Below are positions 33,483 to 42,254 of a DNA stretch of 64,000 nt, piece after piece. Origin of the DNA: JACVRW01 sp963819635 (GTDB taxonomy: Bacteria; Actinomycetota; Thermoleophilia; Solirubrobacterales; Thermoleophilaceae); contig CAWFWX010000012.1 in assembly GCA_963819635.1 (NCBI GenBank), positions 213,546-277,545 on the forward strand. The letters are read 5' to 3'. Each line of letters opens with the position of its first letter. Within the stretch, counting starts at the first letter, position 1. Made by a program: the position numbers and the translations under genes. A model generated the notes under the pieces. That model did not search any database. It was not told where the DNA came from and saw only the letters and a program-made list of their open reading frames with translations.

Positions 33483-35035
33483 ATTCCACACGGGCGCGAG
33501 ACAGCATCACGGGTGGTCTCGAGCGCCCGACGCTCGTCGTGGCGGGCGCGGTCATTCTCGGGCTCATCATGGCGGTCCTCGACACGACGATCGTCAATGT
33601 CGCGCTGGACACGATCTCGAGGGACGTCCATGCGCCTCTCAGCACCATCCAGTGGATCACCACCGGCTATCTGCTCTCGCTGGCGGCGGCGATCCCGCTC
33701 TCGGGCTGGATCACCGAGCGCTTCGGGTCCAAGCGCACCTGGATCGCAGCGATCGTCGTGTTCGCCGTCGGCTCTGGGCTCTGCGCGCTCGCCACGTCTG
33801 CCGGGGAGCTCATCCTGTTCCGGGTCTTCCAGGGCCTCGGCGCCGGCATGCTGGTGCCGGTCGGATTCACACTCGTCGCCCAGAGGGCCGGACCAGCACG
33901 AGTCGGGCGGGCGTTGGCCCTTGTCGGAGTGCCCGTTCTGCTCGGTCCGATCTTCGGGCCGATCATCGGCGGCCTGATCGTCGACAACGCGCCCTGGCAA
34001 TGGATCTTCGTCGTGAACCTGCCGATCGCCGTCGTGGCGGTGGCGGTCGCCGCCCGAGTGCTCAGCCCGGACGCCGGCCGCGCCGACGCGGGCGCCCTCG
34101 ACTGGGTCGGCGCCGCGCTGCTGTGCCCGGGGCTGGTGGGCGTGGTCTTCGGACTCTCGGAGACCGAGACCCACGGCGGGATCGGTCATCCGATCGCATT
34201 CGGGCCGATCCTCGTGGGGCTGGCTCTCATCGGGCTCTTCGTGTGGCACAGCCTCCGCGTGCCGCGGCCGCTGATCGAGGTGCGGCTGTTCCGCTCACCC
34301 GGCCTTCGCGCCGCGGCCATCATCACGTTCCTCCTCGGCGGCGCGCTGTTCGGCACGCTGCTGGTGCTCCCGCTCTACTACCAGATCGACCGCGGTGAGA
34401 GCGCGTTGAACGCCGGCCTCCTGCTCGCTCCCCAGGGCCTCGGGGCTGCGCTGATGCTGCCGATCAGCGGTCGCCTGGTCGACCGCATAGGCGGTGGTCC
34501 CGTGGTGGTCGTGGGCTGCAGCATCGTCGCCCTGTCCACGCTGCCGCTGGTGTTCGTGACCGACCACACGCCGTACGCGCTGCTCGGAGCCGTGCTGTTC
34601 GTGCGTGGCCTGGGGCTCGGCTCGTCGCTCCAGCCCTCGATCGCCGCTGCCTACGCAATGCTCGACTCCTCGCAGGTGCCGCGTGCCACCGCCGCGCTCA
34701 ACACGCTCCGCCAGATCGGCGGCTCGATCGGCACCGCACTGCTGGCGGTGGTCTTCCAGCACGAGAGCGCGGCCGCCGTGCCTTCCGCGAGCGCAGGTGC
34801 CGGAGCGCTGCTCGGCATGGTGCCGGCGAGCGAGCGCGCTCAGGTCAGCGGACCGCTCGCAACCGCCTTCGGCCACACCTTCGCCTGGGCCGTCGCAATG
34901 GCGGCGCTGTCCATCCTTCCCGCCGTCGCGCTCCTCCGCGCCGAGCGCGCCAGCCGGCGCGCAGGCGGCCTACCGACGGCCGCCCTGCGATTCCGCCGGG
35001 ATCCGCTCTCGGGTCAGCAGCACCAGCACGGTTAG
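33479..35035 (+). CDS. DHA2-family drug:proton antiporter (EmrB/QacA type)
   Basis: 518 residues with 14 predicted membrane helices, the DHA2 layout. The helix 1 motif LDTTIVNVALDTI, the loop 2-3 motif GWITERFGSKRTW and motif C (GPIFGPIIGGLIVD) are present. It would export hydrophobic drugs or metabolites using the proton gradient. The GTG at 33479 overlaps the end of the dehydrogenase gene. In contrast to the two preceding genes it has no frame break, so the boundary of the damaged region is sharp. Confidence 0.92.
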   Translation: MNSTRARDSITGGLERPTLVVAGAVILGLIMAVLDTTIVNVALDTISRDVHAPLSTIQWITTGYLLSLAAAIPLSGWITERFGSKRTWIAAIVVFAVGSGLCALATSAGELILFRVFQGLGAGMLVPVGFTLVAQRAGPARVGRALALVGVPVLLGPIFGPIIGGLIVDNAPWQWIFVVNLPIAVVAVAVAARVLSPDAGRADAGALDWVGAALLCPGLVGVVFGLSETETHGGIGHPIAFGPILVGLALIGLFVWHSLRVPRPLIEVRLFRSPGLRAAAIITFLLGGALFGTLLVLPLYYQIDRGESALNAGLLLAPQGLGAALMLPISGRLVDRIGGGPVVVVGCSIVALSTLPLVFVTDHTPYALLGAVLFVRGLGLGSSLQPSIAAAYAMLDSSQVPRATAALNTLRQIGGSIGTALLAVVFQHESAAAVPSASAGAGALLGMVPASERAQVSGPLATAFGHTFAWAVAMAALSILPAVALLRAERASRRAGGLPTAALRFRRDPLSGQQHQHG

Positions 35036-35065
35036 CGCCAGGCCGACCAGCTCGCCGAGAACGCG

Positions 35066-35500
35066 GACGAACGACGGCATTGAGGGTGGGTCGAAGGGGG
35101 GTTCCGTGACTTTGCCGCGCTATACGCGGCTAATCGACGGAACACCCCCGCAGACGCCGGGCCGACCTCCTTCAATGCCGTCGTTCGTAGCACAGCACCG
35201 CGAGGTCCACTCAGAACGTGGACGAACGACGGCATTGAGGGTGGGTCGAGGGGGGGGTTCCGTGACTTTGCCGGCTATACCGGACTAATCGACGGAACAC
35301 CCCGGCAGACGCCGGGCCGGCCTCCTTCAATGCCGTCGTTCGTACGAGCAGCACCGCGAGGTCCACTCAGAACGTGGACGAACGACAGCATTGAGGGTGG
35401 GTCGAGGGGGGGGGTTCCGTGACTTTGTCCGGCTATTCCGGACTAATCGAAGGAACACCCCCCGCAGACGCCGGGCCGACCTCCGTCAATGCCGTCGTTC
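35066..35500. repeat. Three tandem copies of a ~155-bp nested-hairpin repeat
   Basis: This 465-base convergent gap (35036-35500) holds three copies starting at 35066, 35221 and 35377 (period 155-156). Each copy has outer arms GAACGACGGCATTGA/TCAATGCCGTCGTTC, inner arms GGGGTTCCGT/ACGGAACACCCC and a central CCGG-CTATA-CCGG loop, so it can fold along most of its length. Copies are joined by GTCCAC-TCAGAAC-GTGGAC, another hairpin. Copies 1 and 2 are near identical; copy 3 has small changes and ends exactly at the stop of the protease gene. It has no open reading frame of note. It may end transcription of both converging genes or be a REP/MITE-like element. Confidence 0.9.
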
Positions 35501-36229
35501 TCAGCCCGCTGCGATCAGGCTGTTTGCGACGCTGCGCACCGTGTTGCTCGGGATCGCGAAGCCGATCCCGGGGGCCTGCGTGCCGCCGAACTCGGGGTCG
35601 ACCGCGGTGAGGGTCGGGATTCCGATCACACGTCCGGACAGATCGACGAGCGCGCCGCCCGAGTTCCCGGGGTTGATCTCCGCGCTGGTCTGGATCAGAG
35701 ACGTGAGCTCGACGGTGCTCGACTCCTGAACATTGCGGTCCAGCGAGGAGACGATGCCCTGGGTCACGCTCGAGCGAAGGCCGAGCGGGTTGCCCATCGC
35801 CAGCACGACCTCCCCGACCTGCACCTTCGAGGAGTCCGCGAGTGGAGCGGGCGGAGGGGTCGCGTCCGCGAGCCGCACCACCGCCAGGTCATTCGACACG
35901 GCCGCACCCACGACCTTGGCGGAGTGCTTGTCGCCGCCCGAGAGCGTGACCGTGCACGAGCTCCGGCCGTTCAGGACGTGTGCGTTCGTGACGACGTCGC
36001 CCTGATCGTCGAAGACGACGCCGGACCCGAGGGCCTGTCCACATTGAAGTTGCGCGATAGAGGGTGAGATGTCCTCGACCACCTGGACGAGCTCGGTCGA
36101 CAGCGTGTTCGCGGAGGTGGGCGTGCCGGCCGTGCCCGCCGGGGTAGAGGGGTCGTCGCTGCAGGCGCTGAGGCAGGCGACCCCTACGGCGAGGACGGCG
36201 GTCGCGGCAAGTGCGGCTCTCGAGAACAT
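35501..36229 (-). CDS. Secreted trypsin-like (HtrA/S1C) protease lipoprotein
   Basis: 242 residues. A signal peptide with lipobox LSAC (about 20-23) is followed by a Ser/Thr/Pro linker and an S1C protease domain with the full triad: His in VVTNAHVL, Asp in NDLAVVRL and Ser in NPGNSGGALV. The protein stops right after the protease fold, so there is no PDZ domain, unlike classical DegP. It probably degrades or trims damaged envelope proteins. It lies behind a dyad/GATGAC module and ends at the hairpin repeat array. It is a second, different member of the family at the left edge of the window. Confidence 0.92.
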   Translation of the reverse strand: MFSRAALAATAVLAVGVACLSACSDDPSTPAGTAGTPTSANTLSTELVQVVEDISPSIAQLQCGQALGSGVVFDDQGDVVTNAHVLNGRSSCTVTLSGGDKHSAKVVGAAVSNDLAVVRLADATPPPAPLADSSKVQVGEVVLAMGNPLGLRSSVTQGIVSSLDRNVQESSTVELTSLIQTSAEINPGNSGGALVDLSGRVIGIPTLTAVDPEFGGTQAPGIGFAIPSNTVRSVANSLIAAG

Positions 36230-36259
36230 ACGGCGGGATGCTCGACGAACGCGGCGGGT

Positions 36260-36308
36260 CTGTCATCGGGCCGCGGACGCCTCTTTCCGCTACGGCCGGT
36301 GGCGTAGA
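36260..36308 (-). promoter_or_regulatory. Dyad + GATGACA module (site 4)
   Basis: Minus strand: TACGCCACCGGCCGTA, then 23 bp with GCGGAAAGAGGCGTCC, then GATGACA, about 30 bases before the ATG of the HtrA-type lipoprotein. Confidence 0.75.
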
Positions 36309-36360
36309 GCTGACCCTCCTGTACTTGGACGGGCGTACGCGTGCACCCCAGCAGGTGTGG

Positions 36361-36408
36361 CTACTGCGTTCGCGGTAGCCCAATGAGTCGCCTCGGGGCT
36401 GACGACAC
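36361..36408 (+). promoter_or_regulatory. Dyad + GACGACA module (site 5)
   Basis: Plus strand: TACTGCGTTCGCGGTA (36363-36378), 23 bp with ATGAGTCGCC, then GACGACA, about 33 bases before the ATG of the zinc-ribbon protein. Divergent from site 4 with about 55 bp between them. Confidence 0.75.
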
Positions 36409-36440
36409 GGACGCTCGTCTGCGGGACAGTTGTCGGGCTT

Positions 36441-36794
36441 ATGGACCACCACCGCCAAGAGACGCAACACGACGCTTCGGCCGACCCGCCTGCCGAGCCG
36501 CATCAGGACCTGCACGTGTGCCTCGCGTGCTCGTCCGACCTCGTCTACCCGATCGACACGGCAAAGGCCGGCTCTGAAAACTGGACCGTGCTGCTCCGCT
36601 GCCCGAACTGCGACGTGTACCGCGATGGCATCTTCAGCGAGCGAACGGTGCACGCGCTGGACTCCGAGGTCGACCGCGGCCGAGACGTCTTGACCCGTGA
36701 GTACGCGGGCCTCGTGCGCCTGAACATGACCGCCGAGATCGCGCGGTTCAGCGGCGCGCTGAAGGCGGACGCGATCCTCCCCGAGGACTTCTGA
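36441..36794 (+). CDS. Small C4 zinc-ribbon protein
   Basis: 117 residues. A His/Asp-rich N-terminus is followed by a four-cysteine zinc ribbon (CLACSS at about 27-32 and CPNCD at about 54-58) and a mostly helical C-terminal half (about 68-117). No catalytic motif is visible; such ribbons bind RNA, DNA or protein. It stands alone behind a dyad/GACGACA module and is divergent from a module-bearing protease, suggesting a stress-linked role. No named family recognised. Confidence 0.75.
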   Translation: MDHHRQETQHDASADPPAEPHQDLHVCLACSSDLVYPIDTAKAGSENWTVLLRCPNCDVYRDGIFSERTVHALDSEVDRGRDVLTREYAGLVRLNMTAEIARFSGALKADAILPEDF

Positions 36795-36841
36795 GCGATA
36801 CCGGCGGGCGGGGGAGGCGCGGGGGCGCCTAGGCTGAGCGC

Positions 36842-38116
36842 GTGACCGAGATTGCCGTGCAGCTCGAGCGCCGGCGACGCGCGGCTGCCGAGCGGTGGCA
36901 GCTCGACGACCAGGTCGTGCTCATCGGTGCCGGCGACAGGATCCCCGTGCCCGGCCGCGGCGACCGCACGTATCCGTTCCGCGCCCACTCCGAGTACCTG
37001 TACCTGACCGACCGCGAGCGCCCAGGCGGCGTGCTGGCCTTCGACCCGCACGAGGGCTGGGTCGACTTCGTCGTGCCGGTGACGCGCGACGAGCGCCTGT
37101 GGGAGGGCGCGGAGGCAGGCGAGCCGGAGGGGGTGCCGGTTGCCGAGCTGGCGGCCTGGCTCGACAGGCGCGAGGGTCGTCCCGTCGCCTGTCTCGGCGC
37201 GACGGTGCCGGGGGTCTCCTCGGCGGCTCAGGTCGAGGCCGAGCTCCGCTACGGCCTGAACCACGTGCGGCGCCAGAAGGACGCCGTCGAGCTGGCACGG
37301 ATGCGTGCCGCGGAGCGGGCAACGTGCGCCGGGTTCGCGGAGGTCGTCCAGATGATCGAGCCGGGGCGTAGCGAGCGCGAGTTGCAGGTCGAGCTCGAGG
37401 CGGCCTTCTTCCGGGGCGGCGCCGACTTCCTCGCCTTCGACTCGATCGTCGGCAGCGGCCCGAACTCGGCGGTGCTGCACTTCCCGCCGAGCTCGCGCCG
37501 GCTCGCCGGCGGCGAGCTCGTGCTGATCGACGCGGGCGCGGAGTACCGCGGCTACGCCAGCGACATCACCCGGACGTACGCGGCCTCCGGTCGATTCACG
37601 CCGGAGCAGCAGGAGCTCTACGCGATAGTCGAGGCGGCGGGCGTGCGCGCCACGGAGCGCTGCGTCCCCGGCACCGAATGGCGCGACGTGCACCGCACGG
37701 CGGCGCTGGTCATCGCCGAGGGCCTGGTCGAGCTCGGGTTCTTGCGCGGCGAGCCTGAGAGCCTGGTCGAGCGCGGTTCGCAGGCGCTGTTCTTCCCGCA
37801 CGGCGTGGGCCACATGGTCGGCCTCGGCGTCCGCGACGCCGGCGAGGTTCTGCGCGGGCGCGAGCCGCCGGAGGACGAGTTCCCGCGCCTGCGCGTCGAC
37901 CTGCCGTTGCTGCCGGGCCACGTCTTCACGGTCGAGCCGGGGATCTACTTCGTGCCGGCGCTCCTGGACGACGCCGAGCTTCGCGAACGACATCGCGATG
38001 CCGTCGATTGGGAGCGCGCCGAGTCCATGCGCGGCTTCGGCGGCATCCGCATCGAGAACAACGTCCTGATCACCGCCGACGGCAACGAAATGCTGACGGC
38101 AGACGTGCCGCTCTAG
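36842..38116 (+). CDS. Xaa-Pro aminopeptidase (M24B, AMPP_N)
   Basis: 424 residues: N-terminal AMPP_N domain (about 1-135, with PFRAHSEYLYLTDRERPGGVL) and a pita-bread M24 catalytic domain. The metal ligands are all present: Asp in LVLIDAGAEY, Asp in YASDITRTY, His in FPHGVGHMVGL, Glu in FTVEPGIYF and Glu in IRIENNVLI. It removes an N-terminal residue in front of proline, in the cytoplasm, using two Mn or Co ions. The GTG start lies 47 bases after the zinc-ribbon gene, so the two could share a transcript. Confidence 0.94.
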   Translation: MTEIAVQLERRRRAAAERWQLDDQVVLIGAGDRIPVPGRGDRTYPFRAHSEYLYLTDRERPGGVLAFDPHEGWVDFVVPVTRDERLWEGAEAGEPEGVPVAELAAWLDRREGRPVACLGATVPGVSSAAQVEAELRYGLNHVRRQKDAVELARMRAAERATCAGFAEVVQMIEPGRSERELQVELEAAFFRGGADFLAFDSIVGSGPNSAVLHFPPSSRRLAGGELVLIDAGAEYRGYASDITRTYAASGRFTPEQQELYAIVEAAGVRATERCVPGTEWRDVHRTAALVIAEGLVELGFLRGEPESLVERGSQALFFPHGVGHMVGLGVRDAGEVLRGREPPEDEFPRLRVDLPLLPGHVFTVEPGIYFVPALLDDAELRERHRDAVDWERAESMRGFGGIRIENNVLITADGNEMLTADVPL

Positions 38117-38224
38117 CTCAACGCGGCACGTAAAACACCTGTCGAGTCGCATCAAGCGAGCGGGCCGGCCTGACGATAGCTCCGAGACCGACGATTTCCA
38201 GACCAGGAAAGGAATCTTGGCTCG

Positions 38225-39733
38225 GTGCCTCGACGTGCATTGAACGGCCGATCAGCTATCGCAGCGTGCGCCCGCGGCGCCGCCCGCGTCGCATGCGCGG
38301 TCGCGATGCTGGGCGCCCTCGCCGTTCCGGCCCAGGCGGCGCCGGGCGACGTCTTCACGTTCGCCGGCACTGGCGCCGCGGGCTTCGCGGGCGATGGCGG
38401 ACCGGCCGTGTCGGCCACGTTGCGCCAGCCCACGGCGGTGGCCTGGCTCGGCGACGGCAGCGTGCTCGTCGCCGACTTCGGCAATCACCGGATCCGCCGA
38501 GTCTCGCCCGGCGGGCAGATCAACACGGTGGCGGGCACCGGCACGGCCGGGTACTCGGGAGACGGCGGGCCGGCCACCAGCGCGCGGCTGAACTGGCCGG
38601 TCGACGTAGAGGCCACCGCGGACGGGGGGTTCCTGATCGCCGACCTGGGCAACAGGCGCGTCCGCAGGGTCTCTCCGGAGGGCATCATCACGACGATTGC
38701 GGGGACCGGTGTAGAGGGGACCTCGGGTGACGGCGGCCCGGCCACCTCGGCGCGTCTGGATGCCCCAACCGGCGTCGCGGTCACCGGCGACGGAGGGTTC
38801 CTCGTCGCGGATGCCGGGACACACCGGGTCCGGCGGGTCTCCCCAGGCGGGACGATCACGAGGGTCGCGGGCGACGGGATTGCGGGCGGGACGGGCGACG
38901 GCGGGCCGGCTACCAGCGCGCGGCTGAATGCGCCGGTCGGGGTGGCCGCTCTGCCGGATGGCGGCTTTCTCGTCACCGAGTACGAGGGCCATCGGGTCCG
39001 GCGCGTCTCGGCCGAGGGCGTGATCAGCCGCGTGGCGGGTACCGGCAGCGCCGGGTTCTCGGGCGACGGCGGCGCGGCCACGGCCGCCCGGCTGAACAAG
39101 CCGGTCCACGTGTCCACCACCTCCGATGGCGGGTTCCTGATCGGAGACAGCCTCAACGGCCGCGTGCGCAAGGTGTCCGCCGACGGCACGATCGCCACCG
39201 TCGCCGGCGCAACCGAGTTTCGCTCGCCGTCCGCCGCTGTGGAGAACGCGAACGGCGCGATCGTCATCGCGGACAACGAAGACAACCGGCTGCGCCTCGT
39301 CGAAGGCCGCCCGTCCGCCGATGCGCAGCCTCCGATCACAGACGTGCCACCTTCGCCTCCTGGGCCCACAACCGTGGTGCGTGCGGCAGCGAAGCGGGTC
39401 TTCTTCCCCGTCGTCTGCCCGCCGACGGCGATGCAGGGGTGCAGCGGGACGATCCGGCTCATCGTGCGGAGCGGCGCGCGACGGCGCGCCGCGGCGACCA
39501 GGACGGTCGTGATCGCGCGTGGCAAGTTCTCGGTGGCCGCGGGCGACACGAAGGTCGTCAAGCTGCCGCTCACCCGCACGGGCCGGCGCCTCCTCCGCAA
39601 GCGGCGCGAGCTGACGGTCAGGGCGGTCGTGGCGAGGCGCGGCGGGCCGAACATCGGGCAGTCGTCGGAGCAGACCACGGTCAAGGTGAAGCGCAAGCGC
39701 AGGCGCGGGCGCGCGGCGCGGACACACGGATGA
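38225..39733 (+). CDS. Secreted NHL-repeat beta-propeller protein
   Basis: 502 residues. A signal peptide ending in VPAQAA (about 30-41) leads to five repeats of about 56 residues, each (T/R)(V/I)AGTGxxGxSGDGGPATSARL...GGFL(V/I)AD...HRVRRVSP.G, plus a sixth degenerate one. This is the NHL six-bladed propeller. A C-terminal beta domain (about 375-480) and an Arg/Lys-rich end follow. The protein is exported and may bind carbohydrate or protein at the cell surface. Start at the GTG at 38225. Its TGA overlaps the ATG of the GGDEF/HD-GYP gene, so an extracellular propeller and a c-di-GMP enzyme are made together. Confidence 0.9.
   Translation: MPRRALNGRSAIAACARGAARVACAVAMLGALAVPAQAAPGDVFTFAGTGAAGFAGDGGPAVSATLRQPTAVAWLGDGSVLVADFGNHRIRRVSPGGQINTVAGTGTAGYSGDGGPATSARLNWPVDVEATADGGFLIADLGNRRVRRVSPEGIITTIAGTGVEGTSGDGGPATSARLDAPTGVAVTGDGGFLVADAGTHRVRRVSPGGTITRVAGDGIAGGTGDGGPATSARLNAPVGVAALPDGGFLVTEYEGHRVRRVSAEGVISRVAGTGSAGFSGDGGAATAARLNKPVHVSTTSDGGFLIGDSLNGRVRKVSADGTIATVAGATEFRSPSAAVENANGAIVIADNEDNRLRLVEGRPSADAQPPITDVPPSPPGPTTVVRAAAKRVFFPVVCPPTAMQGCSGTIRLIVRSGARRRAAATRTVVIARGKFSVAAGDTKVVKLPLTRTGRRLLRKRRELTVRAVVARRGGPNIGQSSEQTTVKVKRKRRRGRAARTHG
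38350..39230 (+). repeat. In-gene tandem repeats of about 168 bp (NHL units)
   Basis: Five good copies and one degenerate copy of the unit beginning (T/R)(V/I)AGTG. At DNA level the block GGCGACGGCGGGCCGG-like segment recurs in each, so the array could change copy number by recombination. Confidence 0.85.
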
Positions 39734-41754
39734 CCGCTCGAGGCGCTTTCACGCTTGTGACCGGAGCCGGGCTGGCGGCCTATGGCGCGCACGTGGCCTT
39801 CGGCTTCGGCGGCGCGGGGTCCGAGGGCTTCTTCCAGGACTGGCTCTACAACGCGCTCGTGCTCTCGGCGGCGGTGTCGTGCCTGGTCCGCGGCGTCGTG
39901 GTGCGCGTGGAGCGTGCGCGCTGGCTGAGCCTCGGCGCGGGCCTCCTGTGCCTGTTCAGCGGGGAGCTCTACTACACGCTGCACCTCTCGCAGCTCGAGG
40001 ATCCGCCCTACCCCTCGCTCGCCGACGGCCTCTACCTGGCTTTCTATCCCGCCGGCTACGCCGCGCTCGTGCTCTTCGCGCCGCGGGCCTCGCGCCAGCT
40101 GCGCGCCTCCCTGTGGCTCGACGGGCTCGTGAGCTCGCTCGCGGTGGCGGCGCTGACGGCGGCGCTGCTGCTCCAGCCGATCGTCGCGAGCACCGGCGGG
40201 GACCGGCTCGAGGTGGCGACGACGCTCGCCTACCCGCTGGGCGACGTGACGCTGCTCGTGTTCGTCGTGGGGCTGCTCGCGCTGAACGCGTGGAAGGCGT
40301 CGCGGTCATGGACGCTGATCGCGGCGGGACTCGCGACCATGGCGGTGGCCGACGGCATCTTCCTCTGGCAGAGCGCGAACGGCACCTACGCCGAGGGCCA
40401 AGCGCTCGACGCGCTCTGGCCGGCGGCGGCACTGCTTCTCGGCCACGCGGCCTGGCAGCCCTCGGCGCGCGAGCAGACCCGCCTGGAGGGCTGGCGGCTG
40501 CTCGCGATGCCCGCGCTCTTCGCGCTCATGCCGGTCGGACTGCTCGTGTACGGCAACCTGGAGCCGATGAACACGCCGGCGCTCGTGCTGGCCGCGGCGG
40601 CGCTCGTCGTTGCGATCGTGCGCATGGCCTACACGTTCTCGAACACGCTGCGGGTCACCGCAGAGGCCACCGCGGCCGCGCTCACCGACGCCCTCACCGG
40701 GCTCGGGAACAGGCGCGCGCTGCTGGCGGAGCTGGAGGCGGAGCTCGCGGACCCTTCCGCGACCGACTCGGCGGTACTCGTGCTGTTCGATCTCGACGGC
40801 TTCAAGGACTACAACGACACCTTCGGGCATCCGGCCGGCGACGCTCTGCTGGTGCGGCTCGGTGGGCGCCTCGACCAAGCCGTCGCCGGCTGCGGCTCCG
40901 CCTACAGGCTCGGCGGCGACGAGTTCTGCGCGCTGCTCAGGCTCGACCCGGACCGCGTCGGCGACGACGTGGACCGCGCCGTCGCCGCGCTGCACGAGCG
41001 CGGCGAGGGCTTCGACGTCGGGAGCTCTCACGGCACGGTCATCCTTCCGGCGGAGGCTCGCGACTCGGCCCGCGCGCTCCAGCTCGCCGACCAGCGCCTC
41101 TACGCCCAGAAGGGGGTACGGCGGCGGCACGCGACGACCCGGCAGGTGCGTGACGTCCTGCTCCAGATGGTCACGGAGCGGACCCCCGAGCTGCGGGACC
41201 AGATCGACGACGTGGCCCTGCTCGCCCAGGGCGTTGGCCGGCGCCTCGGTCTGCGCGCGCATGAACTCCACGAGGTGGTGCGCGCCGCGGAGCTGCACGA
41301 CATCGGGAAGATGGCGATCCCTGACGAGATCCTCGCGAAGCCGGGTCCGCTGGACGCGGCGGAGTGGGAGTTCATGCGCCAGCACACCGTCGTGGGAGAG
41401 CGGATGCTCGGCGTTGCGCCGGCGCTCGCGGGCGTCGCACGGCTGGTCCGCTGGAGCCACGAGCGCGTGGACGGCCGGGGGTACCCCGACGGCCTGGTCG
41501 GCGACGAGGTCCCGCTCGGCGCCCGAATCGTCGCCGTCTGCGACGCGTTCAATGCCATGACCTCGGACCGTCCCTACCGGCAAGCCGTGTCGGCCGACGA
41601 CGCGGTCGCCGAGCTGGCGCGCCACGCCGGCACGCAGTTCGACGCCCAGGTCGTGGCCGCGTTCGAGGCCGAGCTCGCGGCTCCGCGAACTAGGCCAGCG
41701 CCTCGATCAGCGCAGCCGCATCATGCGCGCCGCGGTGCAGCGCTCCATCGATGA
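39730..41754 (+). CDS. Membrane GGDEF + HD-GYP cyclic-di-GMP protein
   Basis: 674 residues. About nine N-terminal helices (1-300) form a membrane sensor. A GGDEF domain follows with the intact catalytic signature RLGGDEF (395-399) and metal-binding FDLDGFKDYND; the usual inhibitory RxxD site is absent. The C-terminal HD-GYP domain has HDIGKMAIP (His523) and ERVDGRGYPDGL, where the first His of HHE is Ser. Both cyclase and phosphodiesterase look functional, so the protein could switch between making and degrading c-di-GMP. The last 20 or so residues overlap the convergent DsbA-like gene. ATGA overlap with the NHL gene. Confidence 0.92.
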   Translation: MTARGAFTLVTGAGLAAYGAHVAFGFGGAGSEGFFQDWLYNALVLSAAVSCLVRGVVVRVERARWLSLGAGLLCLFSGELYYTLHLSQLEDPPYPSLADGLYLAFYPAGYAALVLFAPRASRQLRASLWLDGLVSSLAVAALTAALLLQPIVASTGGDRLEVATTLAYPLGDVTLLVFVVGLLALNAWKASRSWTLIAAGLATMAVADGIFLWQSANGTYAEGQALDALWPAAALLLGHAAWQPSAREQTRLEGWRLLAMPALFALMPVGLLVYGNLEPMNTPALVLAAAALVVAIVRMAYTFSNTLRVTAEATAAALTDALTGLGNRRALLAELEAELADPSATDSAVLVLFDLDGFKDYNDTFGHPAGDALLVRLGGRLDQAVAGCGSAYRLGGDEFCALLRLDPDRVGDDVDRAVAALHERGEGFDVGSSHGTVILPAEARDSARALQLADQRLYAQKGVRRRHATTRQVRDVLLQMVTERTPELRDQIDDVALLAQGVGRRLGLRAHELHEVVRAAELHDIGKMAIPDEILAKPGPLDAAEWEFMRQHTVVGERMLGVAPALAGVARLVRWSHERVDGRGYPDGLVGDEVPLGARIVAVCDAFNAMTSDRPYRQAVSADDAVAELARHAGTQFDAQVVAAFEAELAAPRTRPAPRSAQPHHARRGAALHR

Positions 41755-42190
41755 AGATCGTCGGCGTGCCCAGCACCTCACCGGTCGCCAGGCCGCTGTC
41801 CACGTCGCGCTGGATGCGCGCCCGGACGCCGGCGCCGGCCCTGTCCGCGTCGAAGCGCGCGAGGTCCAGCTGGAGCTCGGCGGCGTAGCGCCGCAGGTCG
41901 TCGTCCTCGAGCGCCTTCTGGTGGTGGAAGAGGAGCTCGTGCATGTCCCAGAACCGGTCCTGAAGCGCGGCCGCCTCGGCTGCGGCGGCGGCCGCCAGAG
42001 CGTGCGGGTGGATCTCCGTGAGCGGGAAGTGCCGGAACGCGAAGCGGACGCCAGGCTCCGATAGCTGCTCGACGCGCTCGATCTCCCGAAACGCCCGCCG
42101 CGAGTAGGGGCATTCGTAGTCGCCGTATTCGAGGATCACGTGAGCCCTCGATGGACCGCGAATGTGGTCGATCGCGTCCTCAGCGTTCAC
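41690..42190 (-). CDS. DsbA-like thioredoxin fold protein with CPYS active site
   Basis: 166 residues of the Thioredoxin_4/FrnE-DsbA type: EYGDYECPYSRRAF (about 19-32), FAFRHFPLTEIHPHALAAAAAAEAA and the cis-Pro loop LGTPTIFIDG. The second redox Cys is Ser (CPYS), so it could reduce or isomerise by a monothiol route, or act on glutathione adducts. No signal peptide, so it is cytoplasmic. I start it at the GTG at 42190; longer frames reach into the divergent YihY gene. Confidence 0.8.
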   Translation of the reverse strand: MNAEDAIDHIRGPSRAHVILEYGDYECPYSRRAFREIERVEQLSEPGVRFAFRHFPLTEIHPHALAAAAAAEAAALQDRFWDMHELLFHHQKALEDDDLRRYAAELQLDLARFDADRAGAGVRARIQRDVDSGLATGEVLGTPTIFIDGALHRGAHDAAALIEALA

Positions 42191-42254
42191 CGCAGGAAGA
42201 TTGCCTGGTTCGGAAGTTGACCGCGAGTACGTTCTCCATGACCCTTCCTTGGTT

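Noticed and set aside
35066..35500. CRISPR array
   Set aside because: Repeats are 155 bp without unique spacers and no cas gene is present.
38145..38178. Possible twelfth module upstream of the NHL gene (GACGATAG about 50 bases before the start)
   Set aside because: The dyad halves TRC and GTA are missing at the required distance; only the final block resembles the motif.
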